Shown: positions 22,976-38,200, counted from the stretch's first letter. The stretch is DNA of 64,000 bases from Micropterus salmoides (GCF_014851395.1 NW_024041150.1:29700305-29764304), one strand, 5' to 3'. Program-made: numbers and translations. The notes: generated by a model not told the origin, from the letters alone.

Positions 22976-25900
22976 GTGAGTACATCACTGACTTTACAAT
23001 GTTGAGACTTTCAGAGGCAAACTCATGTTTTATCAACATGGTAGTTTAGTAGACATGATCTTGGTTTCTGATTTGACTTGGTTCAGAGTGCAGGACTGTT
23101 AAATACACTACTGCACTAGTTCTTTTTGCACTAATGTTTTGCACGATGCATGTTCAGTTTATGGTCTGAGGTATTGTTATTGTTATATATTGTATAAAGC
23201 CTTTGAATTTAACTTACCTCTGTACCAACTAACAGAACATCATCACAGAAATGTGTGATCCTGTGGACTGATAATCAATAGTTGCCTCTGATGAAACTCC
23301 AGCTGGATTTAAATGTTTGCTTTTTGTCTGATGAAGTTTAATCTTTATTTCAGTGCTGAATACACTCCTCTACGGACACGCTGAAGGTGACCAACTGTCT
23401 TTGTCTGTTTTTTAAAAAGTATTTGCATAAGGTCGCCCTACATAGGGAGACCTGAAACTGTACTGGCTCTGATGTCAAACTGTATATTTACTGTAGAGTC
23501 TGTTCTTCATACAGATGCATTTTCTTTTCACACACTCATCTGATCATCTTAACAGGGCAGGATGAAGATCAAGAGAGGAGCGCTGACGACTCTGTGGGGA
23601 CAGGACCAACAGGTGATGCAGTCAGTTACAACAGTCTGGCCAAATATTTCAATACTAATGAGTTTATATAATTACTCTGGAGCCAGTTAAAGGTCGCCTG
23701 CTCTTCAAATCCTCTCCCTCATTTTGGGTGGTGACATGGTGTGCTGGCTGCCACAGTGTGTTTTTTGGTGTTACCTCTGCTGAAGTCAGAAATTGTTGAA
23801 TGCTTCACATACAGATGGTCACAAATGACGTAATCTGCACTCTGCGCATGCGTTGGCGTCTGTAGCCACCTGTCGGAAGCTCCGTCTTGAACCGGACTCT
23901 TATCCAGTTTTAATCCACTTTTTTCGTTACATTTTTTATATCCTTTTATTTAACTTAACTTTATTTAAGTTTTACGTGGGTTAAGGATTTTAGTCATCCT
24001 ACATGGATTTTAAGATAGATGACCGTAAAAACGCGATCAACGCTACTGACCACAACAAAGCTCCGGTGACTATGCAAGCCGAGATAACTCTGCCCCATGA
24101 GGACTGTTCACTCCTTAAGAAAGCGAACAAGAAGATTGCTGACCTTATGGAAGACATCCGACGACTTTCAGAGGAACTCAAAGAGAAAGATTCCCTGCTG
24201 ACTGGCTTTATGGATGTAGCTTCAGTACAAGCCAAACAGATTGTTTCTCTTAGCGCAACCTCTAACATCCAGGACACCGTGTTTTGGGACCCCTCTAGTC
24301 TTCCCAGGCTTTCATCCTGCTCGACTCCGAAGCATCAGTCAACCTGGGCTGAAGTGGTGGTCCGTGGCTTTAAGAGAGGCTCGGATGGGGCTGCCTCTCC
24401 TCCGCACATCGGCCTCTCCAACCGCTATGCAGCCTTGTCTAACGACACTCCGGTCCATCCAGCTGATGCACCTGCGGCTTCGAGTCTCCCTGATACGGAT
24501 CTCTTTCGGCGCACAGTGCCTGCCGACACTGTTGCATCTCCTCCACCGGCTACATCTCCTGCACTGGGCCGCCGGTCTGCCGCCGGACCTGATCGGCGGC
24601 CGTCATCCCGGTCAAAAACCTCCGCTTCCCGACGTAGGATCCTGAAGGAGGCTGTGCTCAGACGCTCCGGAGGCCGTCTCCACCCTGCACCGTCAGGTAG
24701 CCCTTCTGTCAGGTCTGTTACTGCTACTCCAACACAACACTCGGCAGCTCACACACTCCATCCTCAGTCCGCACGCAGTGTTGAAGCAGATTCTGCTCAG
24801 TCCTGCTCTGGATCCCCACAACCAGCATCTCCTCGTCCTCTTTTCTCCCCAACCACACTAATAATTGGTGACTCCATAACCAGAAACATCCGTTTCTTTA
24901 ACGCTACCACTCGCTGCTTCCCCGGTGCCACCACGGCTGTCATTTTAAAAAAACTCCAGGACCTGATGCCGTCGCTCCCGTCCTCCATCACAAGAGTGAT
25001 AGTCCATGTGGGAACAAATGACACAGCTCTTCGGCAGTCTGAGCTGACAAAATCAGATTTTAACCGTCTTTTTAACTTTTTAAAGCAGTGTGGAAAGTCC
25101 GTTTTTATCTCTGGTCCCATTCCCACAGTTGGTCGCGGTGCTGGCCGCTTCAGTAGACTCCTTGGCCTCCACGACTGGCTCCAGTCCGCCTGCAGGGCTC
25201 ACCGTGTGTTTTATGTGGATAATTTTAATATTTTCTGGCAAAGAATGTCTCTTTTTAAAACAAACGGGGCTCAGAAATGTTAGCTGCGCACATACAGCAT
25301 GTGGTGCGGTCCACACATGACTTACGTGAATGACTCATCATTCATGCAGCACACCTGGACACACCACCGCTCACTGAACAGATCTCTGCCTCACTGCCAC
25401 AAACAACTGTCTCCACCTGCTGGCATGTAAAGCCGTCTGCTCCCAGCGCTGTTCCACAGACTTCTATTCCTGTCATCATCACGCATAGACCAGTAAACCG
25501 AAATGTGCACATCCCACACAGAAATATTAGTAATCTCTTAAGGATTAGGACAACTGCACCAACTCCAGCACCCAGAACAAACTCATTTAAAATGGCTCTC
25601 TTCAATGTGAGATCACTTTCAAGTAAGACTTTTATCTTAAATGATTTTATCTTGTCTGCGAATCTAGATTTTATGTTTTTAACTGAATCCTGGTTGCAAA
25701 TGAATGACTATAGCCAGCTAGCTGAACTGTGTCCGCCTCAATATGATTGTTTTAGTCAACCGAGGGTCAGTGGTCGTGGTGGTGGGCTAGTGAGCGTGTA
25801 TAGGAAAAATTTTAAATGTCATCAAGTACGCTGTGATGAATTTAGCTCCTTTGAAGTTCTCACTCTTAAAGTTGGAGGGCTGCAACCTATCATATTTGTT

Positions 25901-28900
25901 ATAATTTATCGCCCCCCAAAACCGCCTGGAGGATTTTTATCAGAACTTCCTGAATTTTTATCTACTCTGGTTTTAAATTATGACAGAATTGTTCTTTGTG
26001 GCGATTTTAATATTCATGTTGATGACCCCAACAATGTTAATGCAACTGACTTTTTAAATATGGCCACTTCTTTTAACTTCAAACAACATGTCAAAGGGCA
26101 AACACATAACCGTGGTCGTACACTGGACTTGGTTTTTACCCTGGGTGTCAGCATTTCCTCGGTGGAGTTAGTGGACATGACCATATCTGACCACAGATGT
26201 ATTGTTTTTAGCTGCGATTCGCCTGTTACTCATGCCGCCTCACCAAGCTCCGTGTGTTCTCGCTTCTTTAATGAACAAAGTGTTTCAAAGTTTTGCGCAT
26301 TCTTTCAGAGCCAAAGCAAACACCTGTCTGATTCCAACACCAACAATCTGGTCGATCACTTCAATCATATCTGCTTGTCGTCACTAAATATTACTGCTCC
26401 TCTAAAGGTTAGGCCTACGTCTAAAGCTAGTAAACAACCCTGGATAAATGACAGCATTCGCAGCCTAAAAAGGGAATGCAGGAAAGCAGAGCGCAGATGG
26501 AAAAAATCCAATCTCCAAGTCCATTACCTCAGTCTGAAGGATTTATTAATTAACTACAATAAATGGTTAAGGATGCGAGAACACACTATTTTTCTGAACT
26601 CATTACTACACATAAACACAATCCCAGGTTTCTGTTTAAGACTGTGGATCAGCTGGTAAACCCAACCCCTCCTTGTGCCTCAGCTGGAAGTAATGATGAC
26701 TGTGAATTGTTTTTATCTTATTTTACCAATAAGGTGGTGTCAATCAGAGCCTCTATTACCCCCGTGGCCTCTTACTCAGAGGTTCCTCACCAGCAACAAC
26801 AGAGTTTTAACCAGTTTTATCCCATCGACTTGTCTGAGCTTTTAAAAACATATCACAAATGAGAGTGTCCTCCAGCCCACTTGATATAATACCTACAAAA
26901 TTTTTACTAAAAGTAATAGATTCTGTTGGGCCCCATTTGATCTCTGTTTTCAACAGCTCCCTATCTACTGGTTGTGTCCCTGATTATTTTAAAACGGCTT
27001 GCGTGAACCCACTTTTAAAGAAACCTGGTTTAGATCCCTCCCTCCCACAAATTTTAGACCAATTTCAAAACTGCCTTTTATTGCAAAGATTCTAGAAAGA
27101 ATTGTGTCCAAACAGCTGCTCACTGTGCTGGAAAATAACAAAATATTTGAAAAGTTTCAGTCTGGTTTTAGGAAGTACCACAGCACTGAGACTGCCCTGC
27201 TTAAAGTCACCAATGACCTTTTAATGTCTGCTGATGAAGGCATGTGCTCAGTCCTGGTACTCCTGGACCTTAGCGCTGCTTTTGACACCATTGATCACAA
27301 CATCATGTTAGACAGACTGAGGCACTGGGTGGGGATCTCTGGTACTGCCCTAGAATGGTTTTCATCCTACCTGTCAAATAGGAAGTTTTGCGTGTCTGTA
27401 AACAACTATGTCTCTTCATTCTGTCCAGTTAAATATGGTGTGCCTCAGGGGTCGGTCTTAGGACCCATTTTGTTTTCCTTGTATCTGCTTCCCCTTGGAC
27501 ATATTATCCATAAACATGGCATTTCTTTTCATATTTATGCTGATGACACACAAATATACTTGCCCGTCAGATCCACAGACCCTGGAATGCTGAGTTCACT
27601 TAACAACTGCCTTTGTGAAGTTAAAAAATGGATGTCAAATAATTTCCTCCAGCTGAACTCAGACAAAACAGAAATCCTGGTCATCGGGTCCCAGCAGATG
27701 GCAAATCAAATACTGCCATCTGCTGGTTCCCTAGTAAATCACATTAAGCCTGTGGCAAAGAACCTTGGTGTTTGGTTTGATAGTAATTTAAATTTCGAGC
27801 AGCACACCACAAAGCTTGTTCAATCATGTTTTTATCAACTTAGAAATATAGCTAAAATTCGATCTATGTTAACTTTTAAGGACACCGAGACCATTTTACA
27901 CGCCTTCATCTCATCACGCCTGGATTATTGCAACAGCCTTTTCACCTGTTTAACCCAAAAATCTATTGATCGACTCCAGACTGTCCAGAACTCAGCTGCC
28001 AGGCTTTTAACCAGAACAAAGAAATATGACCACATTACTCCTATTTTAGCTTCATTACACTGGCTCCCAGTATGTTTTAGAATTGACTTTAAAATTCTAT
28101 TGATCACTTTTAAAGCTCTTCATGGCCTCTCGCCTTGTTATATTTCTGACCTTTTAGTCCCATACGCACCAGCACGTACCTTGAGATCCTCGGGCAGAGG
28201 TCTGTTGTCTGTTCCAGAGTCTCGACTGAAAACTAAAGGGGACAGAGCGTTTGCTGTCAGGGCCCCGAGGCTCTGGAACAGCCTGCCCAAAGAAATCAGG
28301 TCGGCTGAGTCAGTGAACTCTATTAAGTCCCTTCTTAAGACATACTTTTATAGGAGAGCTTTTCCCGATCTGATATGACTTTATTTTATCCCTTTTATTT
28401 TATTGTATTTTACTAATTTTATATTAATTTTCATGCTCTTATCTTTTTTTGTATTATTCTTTACACTTGTTAAAGCACTTTGTAACTTGTTTTTGAAAAG
28501 TGCTCTACAAATAAGGATTATTATTATTATTATTATTATAAATCAACCTAAAGTGTCTCAGTGAGGTTTTGGGACAAACCTTCAGGACAGCTTCAATGCT
28601 CCTTTGTCTCTGAACTCTGTTGGAGACGTTCAGTTGGAGTGAGATGTCGTTACTGTGAAGGAGATAACATAAGATTCACATCATAAGAGATAACATAAGA
28701 TTCACATCATTTTCATCCTCATCAAATCTTCAGGGAGCCAGTTCTGTAAAGTTGTTGTCACTACCACCAAGTTTAGCTGCAACAACAAGATTTATTTATG
28801 AGCTGTGTTGATGAGATCATCATGTTTGATTATGAATTATTATCATTATGAATTTAAATATAAAGGCAATCTTATTTTTAAGTTCTGAAATGTTAAACCT

Positions 28901-31900
28901 CGACTGACTTAAGATGCTTTTTTGACAGTTTGTCTCTCAGAAAGCATGCGGTATGAAGCTCAGGTCAGATAAGCTTTTTTCAGTGGACGTTTTCAGGAGA
29001 AATGATGATCATCAATGTTAATGGAAAACAAGTTTAGATTTTACATTTTCTTCCTTCTTGCATGATTTTATTATTGGGTACACATATTGAAAATATAGTT
29101 CTATAATGAATAAATTATGTTAGCCCAGCACTCTGACTTCCCTGAGAAAATAAATGTGTGACATCCTTCATCATGGAAACAATGAGATGTTTGTTTGACC
29201 ATCATTAATTTGTTTACAGCCACAACAGAGGAGTTGAGGATGCAGTTTTATTTATAGACGTGCTCCCTTAACTTTTGCTTAATGTTTCACAGTAGCTGAA
29301 ATGGTTTTGTTTCCTTCTAGATGTTAAATAGGTGGGATGACTTCTGTATTGTTTTGTTAGATATATTTCAAGATGTGCAGTTAATAAAGCCAGATGAGCT
29401 TTCTTCCTCTGTTTGCTCCCCTGTTGTATCTCATGTAAATCCTCTTAAAGCCTCGTTATGTTATTTAGGCAGAATTCTGCTTTCTGATGATTTTGTGAGC
29501 TCCTATAAGGCTCTCTATGAAGTCTGATGTTTGTGTCATGTGGCAAAATTGGTGATTTGTGCTCCTGGAAAGTTACAGCAGAGAAACAGACAAGAAACCC
29601 AGTTTACTACACAGAGTACAGTGATCCAGTCAGCATCAACTAAAACAACGAGTTTGACATTTGTTTTTGAAACATAATTTAAAAATAATTTTGTAAACAT
29701 AATTATTAATTGATAAGGAGATTGTGTTTTAATGTACATTTCAAACATTTTATTTTTGTATCCTAACTGGGTATTTTTTGTGTTAACAGTTACAAACAGG
29801 GCTGTTGTGACTCTGCAACCCAACTGGTCTGAAATATACTCAGGAGAGACGATCACTCTGAGATGTGAGATCAAGGACGGAGGAGACACTGAGTGGGAGT
29901 ACGAGTGGGAAACATCCAGCTCATACAAACTTCTAAAACAAAGTGAATCCTGGGAAATCAGAGCCACCGTTAATAATCGTGAGAGCTACAGGTGTAAACG
30001 CAAAATGGCTCTGTATTCCTCAACAGAGTGGAGTGATCCCTTCACACTGACACCGTCGGGTACGTTTTACTACAATTTATTTGTTGTGAAAATTTCATGA
30101 TTTTAAAATTCTACCCAACTCAGTAAAAAAAATTATAAAACTAAGACTAAAACTAAGCTATTCAGAAATACTAAGAGGAGCGATCATTCAGTAGCACAAT
30201 TTACTACCTAAATATTTATTTAGTCACAGAATGAACAATAAAAGAGTTACAGTGATTAAATTCAGTAAAGTATTTTCTGTGGCCATGTTACAGTGAGTTT
30301 ACCACCAACCATGGGTGAAATTCATTATGTATTCTTTTTCATGAAAGTATTTTAATTGGGTTAATTCACACGAACAGTAATGACATTTTTTTCATCTTTG
30401 TTGTAAACTTCACAGCACAGAGACCAAAGGCCCAACTGAGCACTGTCAGGAGAACTATTCCAGCAGGGGGCAGTGTGACCCTGAGCTGCTCTGTGAACCC
30501 GTCATCTGGTTGGAAATACTTCTGGTACAGAGGAGAGAAAACCTCTGAACCCCTGAACACACAAGATGCTGTCTTCATCTCAGATGGACCAATCAGTGTC
30601 TCACAGGGAGGACTCTACTGGTGCAGAGGAGGAAGAGGAGACCCAGTTTACTACACAGAGGACAGTGATCCAGTCAGCATCAACAAAATTAGTGAGTTTG
30701 ACATTTGTTTTTTTATGGAAGTGCATTGCATTCACCTAGGAAAAAAAAAGCAGACACCTTATCACGTAATTACCAGAAAATATCTAATTATGAGAAACGT
30801 TAAGAAAGCCTAAATTAAAGCTTATATTTCACTTCAGAGAGAAAGTGATGACTTTAGAGTCTTATGTTGAATTTCAAAACGTACACACACTTATAAACAA
30901 TATATACACTACTGTTCAAAAGTTTGGGGTCACTTAGAAATGTCTTTTATTTTTGAAAGAAAAGCACTGTTTTCTTCAATGAAGATAAGTTAATCAGAAA
31001 TACAGTCTAGACATTGTTAATGTGGTAAATGACTGTTCAAGATGGGAACGGCTGATTTTTAATGGAATATCTTCAGAGGCCCGTTTCTAGCAACCATCAC
31101 TCCTGTTTTCTAATGGTACATTGTGTTAGCTAATCGTGTTAAAAAGCTAATTGAAGATGACAAAACCCTTGTGCAATTATGTTAGCCAGCTGAAAGCTGA
31201 TGTGCTGATTAGAGAAGCTATAAAACTGGCCTTCCTTTGTTGATCTGGAGCATCAGCATTTGTGGGTTCAATTATACTCTCAAAATGACCAGAAACAAAG
31301 ACCTTTATTCTGAAACTCATCAGTCTATTCTTGTTCTGAGAAATGAAGGCTATTCCATGTGAGAAACTGTCAAAGAACTGAAGATCTCGAACAATATTGT
31401 GCAAAGAAAAATACATATCTCAGACAAGCCAATAAAAAGAAAAGATTAGGACGTAATCTTTCCTACATCAGATAGCTCTGGTATTGACTGAGGGACACTC
31501 ACGTCACTGTGAAGTGAAATAAGTCAGTGGAAACAGGAGGATTTCTTTAAACATCAATCTGAATTCTGAGAAAATGTCAGACATTTTTCAAATTATTTCA
31601 TTATTTAATTTCATCTTTAATTTCTGCCACACATATCGAATATTACATTATGTTCACCAGAAGCTCACTTTTATTTTGAAATCTGCTGTGACACGATGTT
31701 ACCGCAATGTCGACATACTGATATTAATGCCATCCACATTAAGTGACATCAATATTTCCCAGAGTCTCATACAGAAAAAGGGGAAAAGCACATTAAATCC
31801 ATGAGCTCAATCATTGTCTTTCACTGTAGGTCAGCGATGACTGATAGTCTAACTAGCCTTCCTTAACTTTATTGATAATTAGGAGTTCCTGATCTCATCA

Positions 31901-34900
31901 TTATAACATCTGTTTTCGTAATTACGAGATAAGGTGTCTGATTTTTTTTCTTTGCTGAATGCAATGCGCTTCCATAATTTTTTAACATAATGTAAAAAAT
32001 GTTGTATCAATAGCTTTTTAATTAATATTACGTCTTGATGTAGATTTACCATTTGTATCCTTTCCTCTTTTATTTTTGTATCCTAACTGGGTATTTTTTG
32101 TGTAAACAGTGTCCAACAGGGCCGTTGTGACTCTCCAACCCAGCTGGCTTCAGATCTTCAGTGGTGAGACGTTCACTGTCAGATGTGAGATCCAGGCAGG
32201 AGGAGACACTAAATGGACGTATGAATGGACACCAGCCAAATTAAACAGACCTACAACAGACAATGAATACAGGATCATCAGAGCTACTGTGTCCCACAGT
32301 GGAGACTACAGCTGTAAGGGTAGAAGAGACTCATATTCCTCAACAAAGTGGAGTGATGTCATCAAATTGACAGTATCATGTAAGTTGGACCGTCTGTCAT
32401 CTGTAATGAAAATGTAAAATCTAAATAACGCAACAGAAAACTCTTATTTCTCCAACAATTATGTCGCTCTCTTCAGGTCACACAGTAACTAATGTTTGTT
32501 TTTTTAATGTGGGAACAAAATAAGTGAAAAGGAGCCAGTAATCAGAGTACTGCAGCTTTTAAAATATAATCATTCACAGGGAAATGTACAGGAATGAACA
32601 ACGAATATCAAGTAACTTATAGGTGTAACGATGGTGCAGTTTAACACTGTTCACCACAGCAAGAAGGTTCTGGGTGTGAACCTAACCTTTGGCCAACTGG
32701 TTGAGTTAACTCACAGGTTATGTTAGTTCAGATTAATCTCCTAATTGGCGAGTCTACATTGCCTGTAGGTGTTAGTGTGAATGATTGTGTTGACTGACAG
32801 TCTGTCCAGGTTTACCTCTGCTGTCACACAATGTGAGCTGGGATAGACTCCAGCTCCCTGTGACCCTGCAAAGGATCAGTGGTCCAGATAATAGATCAGT
32901 AGATTGGATGTATGATACAGTTGTCTTCCAGAAAAAACACAGTGAAAGTGTTAAACTTCACTCTTCAACACTTAAATTTAGGATTTATCTAAGGGCACAA
33001 ATGTAGCATTCAGTAGTGCAGCATAATATTATAATGTAATTGCTTTTTTATATATTTATTTTGTTTTATTAAGATAACTGCAACATATTTCCAGGAAAAA
33101 CACTAAAATAACATCTGAAAATAAATCAGTAATAACTCCTCAACCATTAGACAGAGATGTATAATTCTAGTCTCTTTTAACAGGTCAGAAGCTAAGAAAT
33201 ATGGATCAACTGTAAACAAACCTTTTCTATTAAAGAGTAAATGGAGATGCAATAAAGGAAAATATGATATTTTCATCCTCGCCTGATAAAAAGCTATATT
33301 TTTTATGCAATAAACCATCAAAACCATGATCCAACTGATTATAATGCAACTGAATTTATTCTAATACACCTAGAATACACCTGTAACTGTAAATTTGATG
33401 AAAAGAAACTAATATGCAACAGTTATTACACAATTTTTCAAAAATATACAAGGTGAATGTCCATGTTTTGGGCATATTTACTGTTTATATGTTCACTTTT
33501 ATTAGGAGTTTTCTTCAAAACACTATTCCCCCCCACAACCATGTTCCAAATAACATAAAGCTCCCAAAACATTGAAATATTGATTAAAAACAGTGAATAT
33601 TGATCAACATTCCTGCGACCAAAAGTGCTCCCGTTCTTTACAGGCGCACACGTTGAACATCCTGCAGGGCTAAATGGGCTCTTTCTCTTCGTATTGAGCA
33701 GACAAATCGATTGGTATTCTGCATATCTGTGTAGCTCCTATGGGCCAGTAGAGACCAATAAAGACCGTCTCCCCCAAAGCAGCTCCTCTTCTCTCCTTCA
33801 ATCTGACGAGAGAAACAAAACCTAAAGAGCTCATTGATCACCAAGATGGTGAGGAAGGTCTCTATTGACACAGAAAAACTGCTGTTTTTGGACTGAATAC
33901 AGCTAAAACAACAAAGTTAAGTCAGCAGTTGTAACTGTAAATGTATATTGGTGTGTTGTTATTATTAGTCGCCTAATAACTATGTCAGTTTTGTCAGTTG
34001 AATGATTTGAGTTACACAACTGAACAGAGCTGAAGCTAAGCTTTCTTTAGAGTGGTCGGACTGCGGTGTGGGATGAGAGGAGAGATATGTGGAAGGCAAC
34101 TTGTGCAGCCATGTACAGTGATTACAGAGTGATTTATGTTGTGATATAAGTTTGTGTAGATGCTTGGTGTTTGATGTGTGTTTGGTGTGCACGGAGGTGT
34201 CTGGTATGCATAGGGTGAAAAGATAATCTGATCGCACATGATTTCTCATTTGCATTTTGAGGCGAAAATCTATCGTCTGGGCTTACGTAAATTCAGAGTT
34301 TCTAGCCTTCTGCAAAACAGTCTGAAGACTTCAGCAACACATCTCTTAATTCAACAAGCTTCTTAATTTGAGTGTTTCTTGCCTTTATGTGCTACACTAT
34401 TTAAATTGGACAAAATATGAGACAGTGATTAATTTCCTTTTTTATGTCTTTGTTCTAAATCAAACAGCACAGAAACCAAAGGCCCAACTGAGTGCTGACA
34501 GGAGAACTATTCCAGCAGGGGGCAGTGTGACCCTGAGCTGCTCTGTGAACCCGTCATCTGGTTGGAAATACTTCTGGTACAGAGGAGAGAAAACCTCTGA
34601 ACCCCTGAACACACAAGATGCTGCCTTCATCTCAGATGGACCAATCAGTGTCTCACAGGGAGGACTCTACTGGTGCAGAGGAGGAAGAGGAGACCCAGTT
34701 TACTACACAGAGGACAGTGATCCAGTCGGTAAAGAACAAAAAGGCTATTTTTCAATATGATTGAAAAACAAATGCAGAAATAATACATTGTGTGTTTAGG
34801 TGTAATGATTAAGACTGAAGAATGATTAACACTAAAACATTGTGTTTAATGTTAAACCTTTTCTAATTTTTGTGTTTGGGCCTTTTGATCATGAGCCGTT

Positions 34901-35246
34901 ACAAACAGGGCTGTTGTGACTCTGCAAACCAGCTGGCCTGAGATATACTATGGAGAGAAGATCACTCTGAGATGTGAGATCAAGGACGGAGGAGACACTG
35001 AGTGGGAGTATAAGTGGTTAACACCCCACTCAGAGAGATTTACAAAACACACATACGGAGTTATCAGCGCTACTGTTTACAGTGGTGGGAACTACTGGTG
35101 TATGGGTGAACACAAAAAGAAATTATATTCAACAGAGTGGAGTGATTACTTCATGCTGAGAGTGTTGGGTAAGTTGGACTGCACTGATTCATTGTGAAGA
35201 TGTCATGATTTGAACTATCAATTCAGCGACAAACTGTGTGTTGTTG

Positions 35247-35296
<50 letters not shown>

Positions 35297-38200
35297 CATT
35301 CGAGATGTAGTAAAATCTGATATATTCACACAGTGTTGGGCAGTTACTCGGGGCGGAGCTAGACTCTCAGCACATGGAACAAAACTGTTTCACAGAGAGC
35401 TGTGAAGAAGGTAGTAGCATCACAAAAAGGACATATTAAAAATAAGTCATTAACGTGGGGCAGGCTACACGCTCTGCTGCTGATCACATGGCAACACGTG
35501 AACAACATGTGAATGAGGAGTGCTGGTCACAGTGCTGACAAATATGTTCGGTCCTGCGTTAACGCACTGTATCAGTTATTAGAGTGATTAGTGTTTAGAT
35601 GCGCCAGAAACACAGTGATCACAATGTTGCCTAATAAACCAAATTCTGGTTTTCAAAAAAGGAAAGAGAGGAAAGACAACGAAAAGGATGTTAGAAAGTT
35701 ACTTGTTGCTATAGTTAATCTGTAACCCAGTTTTTCACTAAGAAAGGTTGGCAGCCTTTAGTCTGTGAGTTATATTAACCTGTTGGCTTGATGTCCACAG
35801 TGAAATAATCTAGCTAGCTGCAGACTCAGTGACAGTGAAGAAGGTGAGCAGCACTGTGTGAATGACAGGCCAGTTAGCATCATGCCAGGGAGTCTGTGGG
35901 GATTTCTCTGTCTCTCTTGCTCTTTTTATCATAATAAAAAGAAAATGAAATATTTATTAATGACAGAAATTCAAACACAAATTATTTTCTCACATAATGA
36001 TCATTATGAGATAAAATAAAAACAACCTCCTGTCTGTACTGGATGCTGGACAGTTGGAAACAGTGAGTAGCTCACCTGTAATTTACAGACAATATTAAAA
36101 TAATAGTTTGATACATTCATTTAGATTTACTTATGGCTGTTAAATGACCGTTCAAAGATTGCCATAAGGACATTTTTATGGTGGCTTTTAATCTTGCATC
36201 AAATAGTGAACTGCATACTGTTTGCAGACTTGCATGTACAAATCACCAGCAGTAAATATTGTGCCAGCACTAGTGTTGAACTACAAGAAACAAGACATTT
36301 GCAAGCCTTTAACTCGAGTTATGTAAAGCTTTTGATGGGACAGTTAGGTCCTAGAGATGTGGTGACAACAGCTACGCAGAGGGGGCCAATTACATCTTTT
36401 GTCATGGGCCCAAAGTTTCTGGTGGCGCCGCTGTTTCCACGATCTGCCTTTTCAGAGAGATCGCGCTCAGTTTCTGTGGCTCATACACGCAGTTCAACAT
36501 CGCAAGTCAGCTGCCTGCGTCCTCCGCTGTCTACAAAGGAAACACTGTAACTGTTGGGCCTCGTAAACATCAAAGTTCCCCGTGTGCCCCGCTGCTCTGC
36601 CTTAACTCTCTGGGATTTACGGAGTTTGCTGATGAACAGAAAGTTACTTGTTGCTATAGTTACCGGTGACCGTGGCTAACTAGCTGCTGTTATATAATTA
36701 GCTCAGTTAGCTTAGTGGTCATAGCTGACTCAGCCCGGACTGGCAGCACCAGGGGAGAGTTTTGTGTTTAACGTTACACCTGTTAGTGAAGCACTGCAAG
36801 GTTTCAGGCAGGATAGAGCGGCATGAACGGGACTGAACACAGAGACCAACAGGGAATATATTACCGAGGTGATTTACATCATTTACTTTTTGCTAAACCG
36901 CTAACTGTGTCTGTAGCTAGTTAGTTTGGTTAGCCGTGCTGCCAGCTGTCCTTTATTAGCTGAGTCAGCCCCGGGGTGCAAAGAGTCAAACCTGGAAAGA
37001 AAACCACCTCGGTCCTGTAACGTTATTCCCTGCTGTCAAAATTGGCCTCTGTCGGTTTGTGTTGGGTCCCGGTCCGGCTGCAGTCATGACAGGGGGGTTA
37101 ACGCACTTTAAGATCTGCAACAAGTCCCTCCCTGTCTTTGTGTCTTTAAATGTGCAGAAGAAAACAGCACATTCTTTCATGGGAAAATTAAATTTAAAAA
37201 ATGACATATTACAAAATAAATCAGTCCTTTTAAATCAGGCTATATTGTATATGATTAGTAAAGTAGTGTTATTTTTCTCTTTTAAACAAATAACTTGCAA
37301 AATAGTCTTGAAAACCAACAAGAAAATGAATCGTGATAAGTTCGTGAAACGTAATCCTGCCTGAAATAAATTGAGATATGATATTGTTGTCATATCGCCC
37401 ACCCCTAGTTGAAACACTTTTTTTTCACTCTTCAACACTGAAACACAGGTTTTGTCAAAGGTCACAAATGTAGCATTCAGTAGCTCTGTAGCCAATTATT
37501 ATGCAATGACATTTTATATAATAATTTTATTTTATGAATGAGTTTCTACATTTGTGCAAAACCTGAGAAAGAGCCTGAAAACTTGAGCAACACATGCTGC
37601 ATCTTAAATCAAAGAATCAAAACAACAGCATGCTTCATTAAGTTATATTCGTTCATTATTCATCCTCCCTGCAGGTCCCTGTTAAGCCATTCCACGCTAA
37701 CCGCTTCACCTCCACTCCCCTCCTGCTCACTTTGTCCCTCGGCCCTGTCACGGTGACTCTCTCCCTCTGCTTCGCTGTCCAGCCTCCTCCTCCTCTGCCT
37801 GGCAGCGGCCTTATCCTTTACTCCTTCAAGTGCCTGCGGCTGCACAATGTCGGGTACTGCAGCTGACGTTGAAGCTACTGAAGCCCCGGTAGCAAACTTA
37901 TCCGTTATTTTGGCACGTTTGGTGGCATCAGTCTCAAGATTTATTTTTATTTCTTTGGCCCGCAACTTCCCCCTTTACTGACACAAGAAACAGAGGGCAG
38001 AGGGGGAGGGAGTGGGTGCTAGTCACAGATGTGGGCCAGCCCAGTGTCACTAGGCCTGTAGACAAATGAACCAATGTGCTGCTGTCTGTGCTTTATGGGC
38101 CGGTCGTTGGCAACAGTTATACAGTTATATGAATAAATATCTTATATTAGCGCCAGATAACCAGTCCAACCCCTGGAGGTCACCCTCTACAGCAAAACTG

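Larger units (their letters stand above)
23820..28545 (+). mobile_element. Near-complete L2/CR1-clade LINE in the first long intron of gene 2, copy 2
   Basis: A sense-oriented insertion between linker exon 23556-23612 and Ig exon A1. ORF1 is at 24003-25283 and ORF2 at about 25505-28378. The 3' UTR ends ctacaaataaggatt followed by an (ATT)n tail at about 28517-28540, as in L2-type LINEs. The 5' boundary is approximate. It is younger than copy 1: long frames remain open, but ORF2 has three frameshifts. Confidence 0.85.

Noticed and set aside
29536..29967. 143-residue minus-strand frame
   Set aside because: Antisense of Ig exon A1 and its intron.
34896..35168. Calling A3 a pseudo-exon because the ancestral acceptor AG is missing
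   Set aside because: An alternative AG three bases upstream preserves frame, and the rest of the domain is intact.
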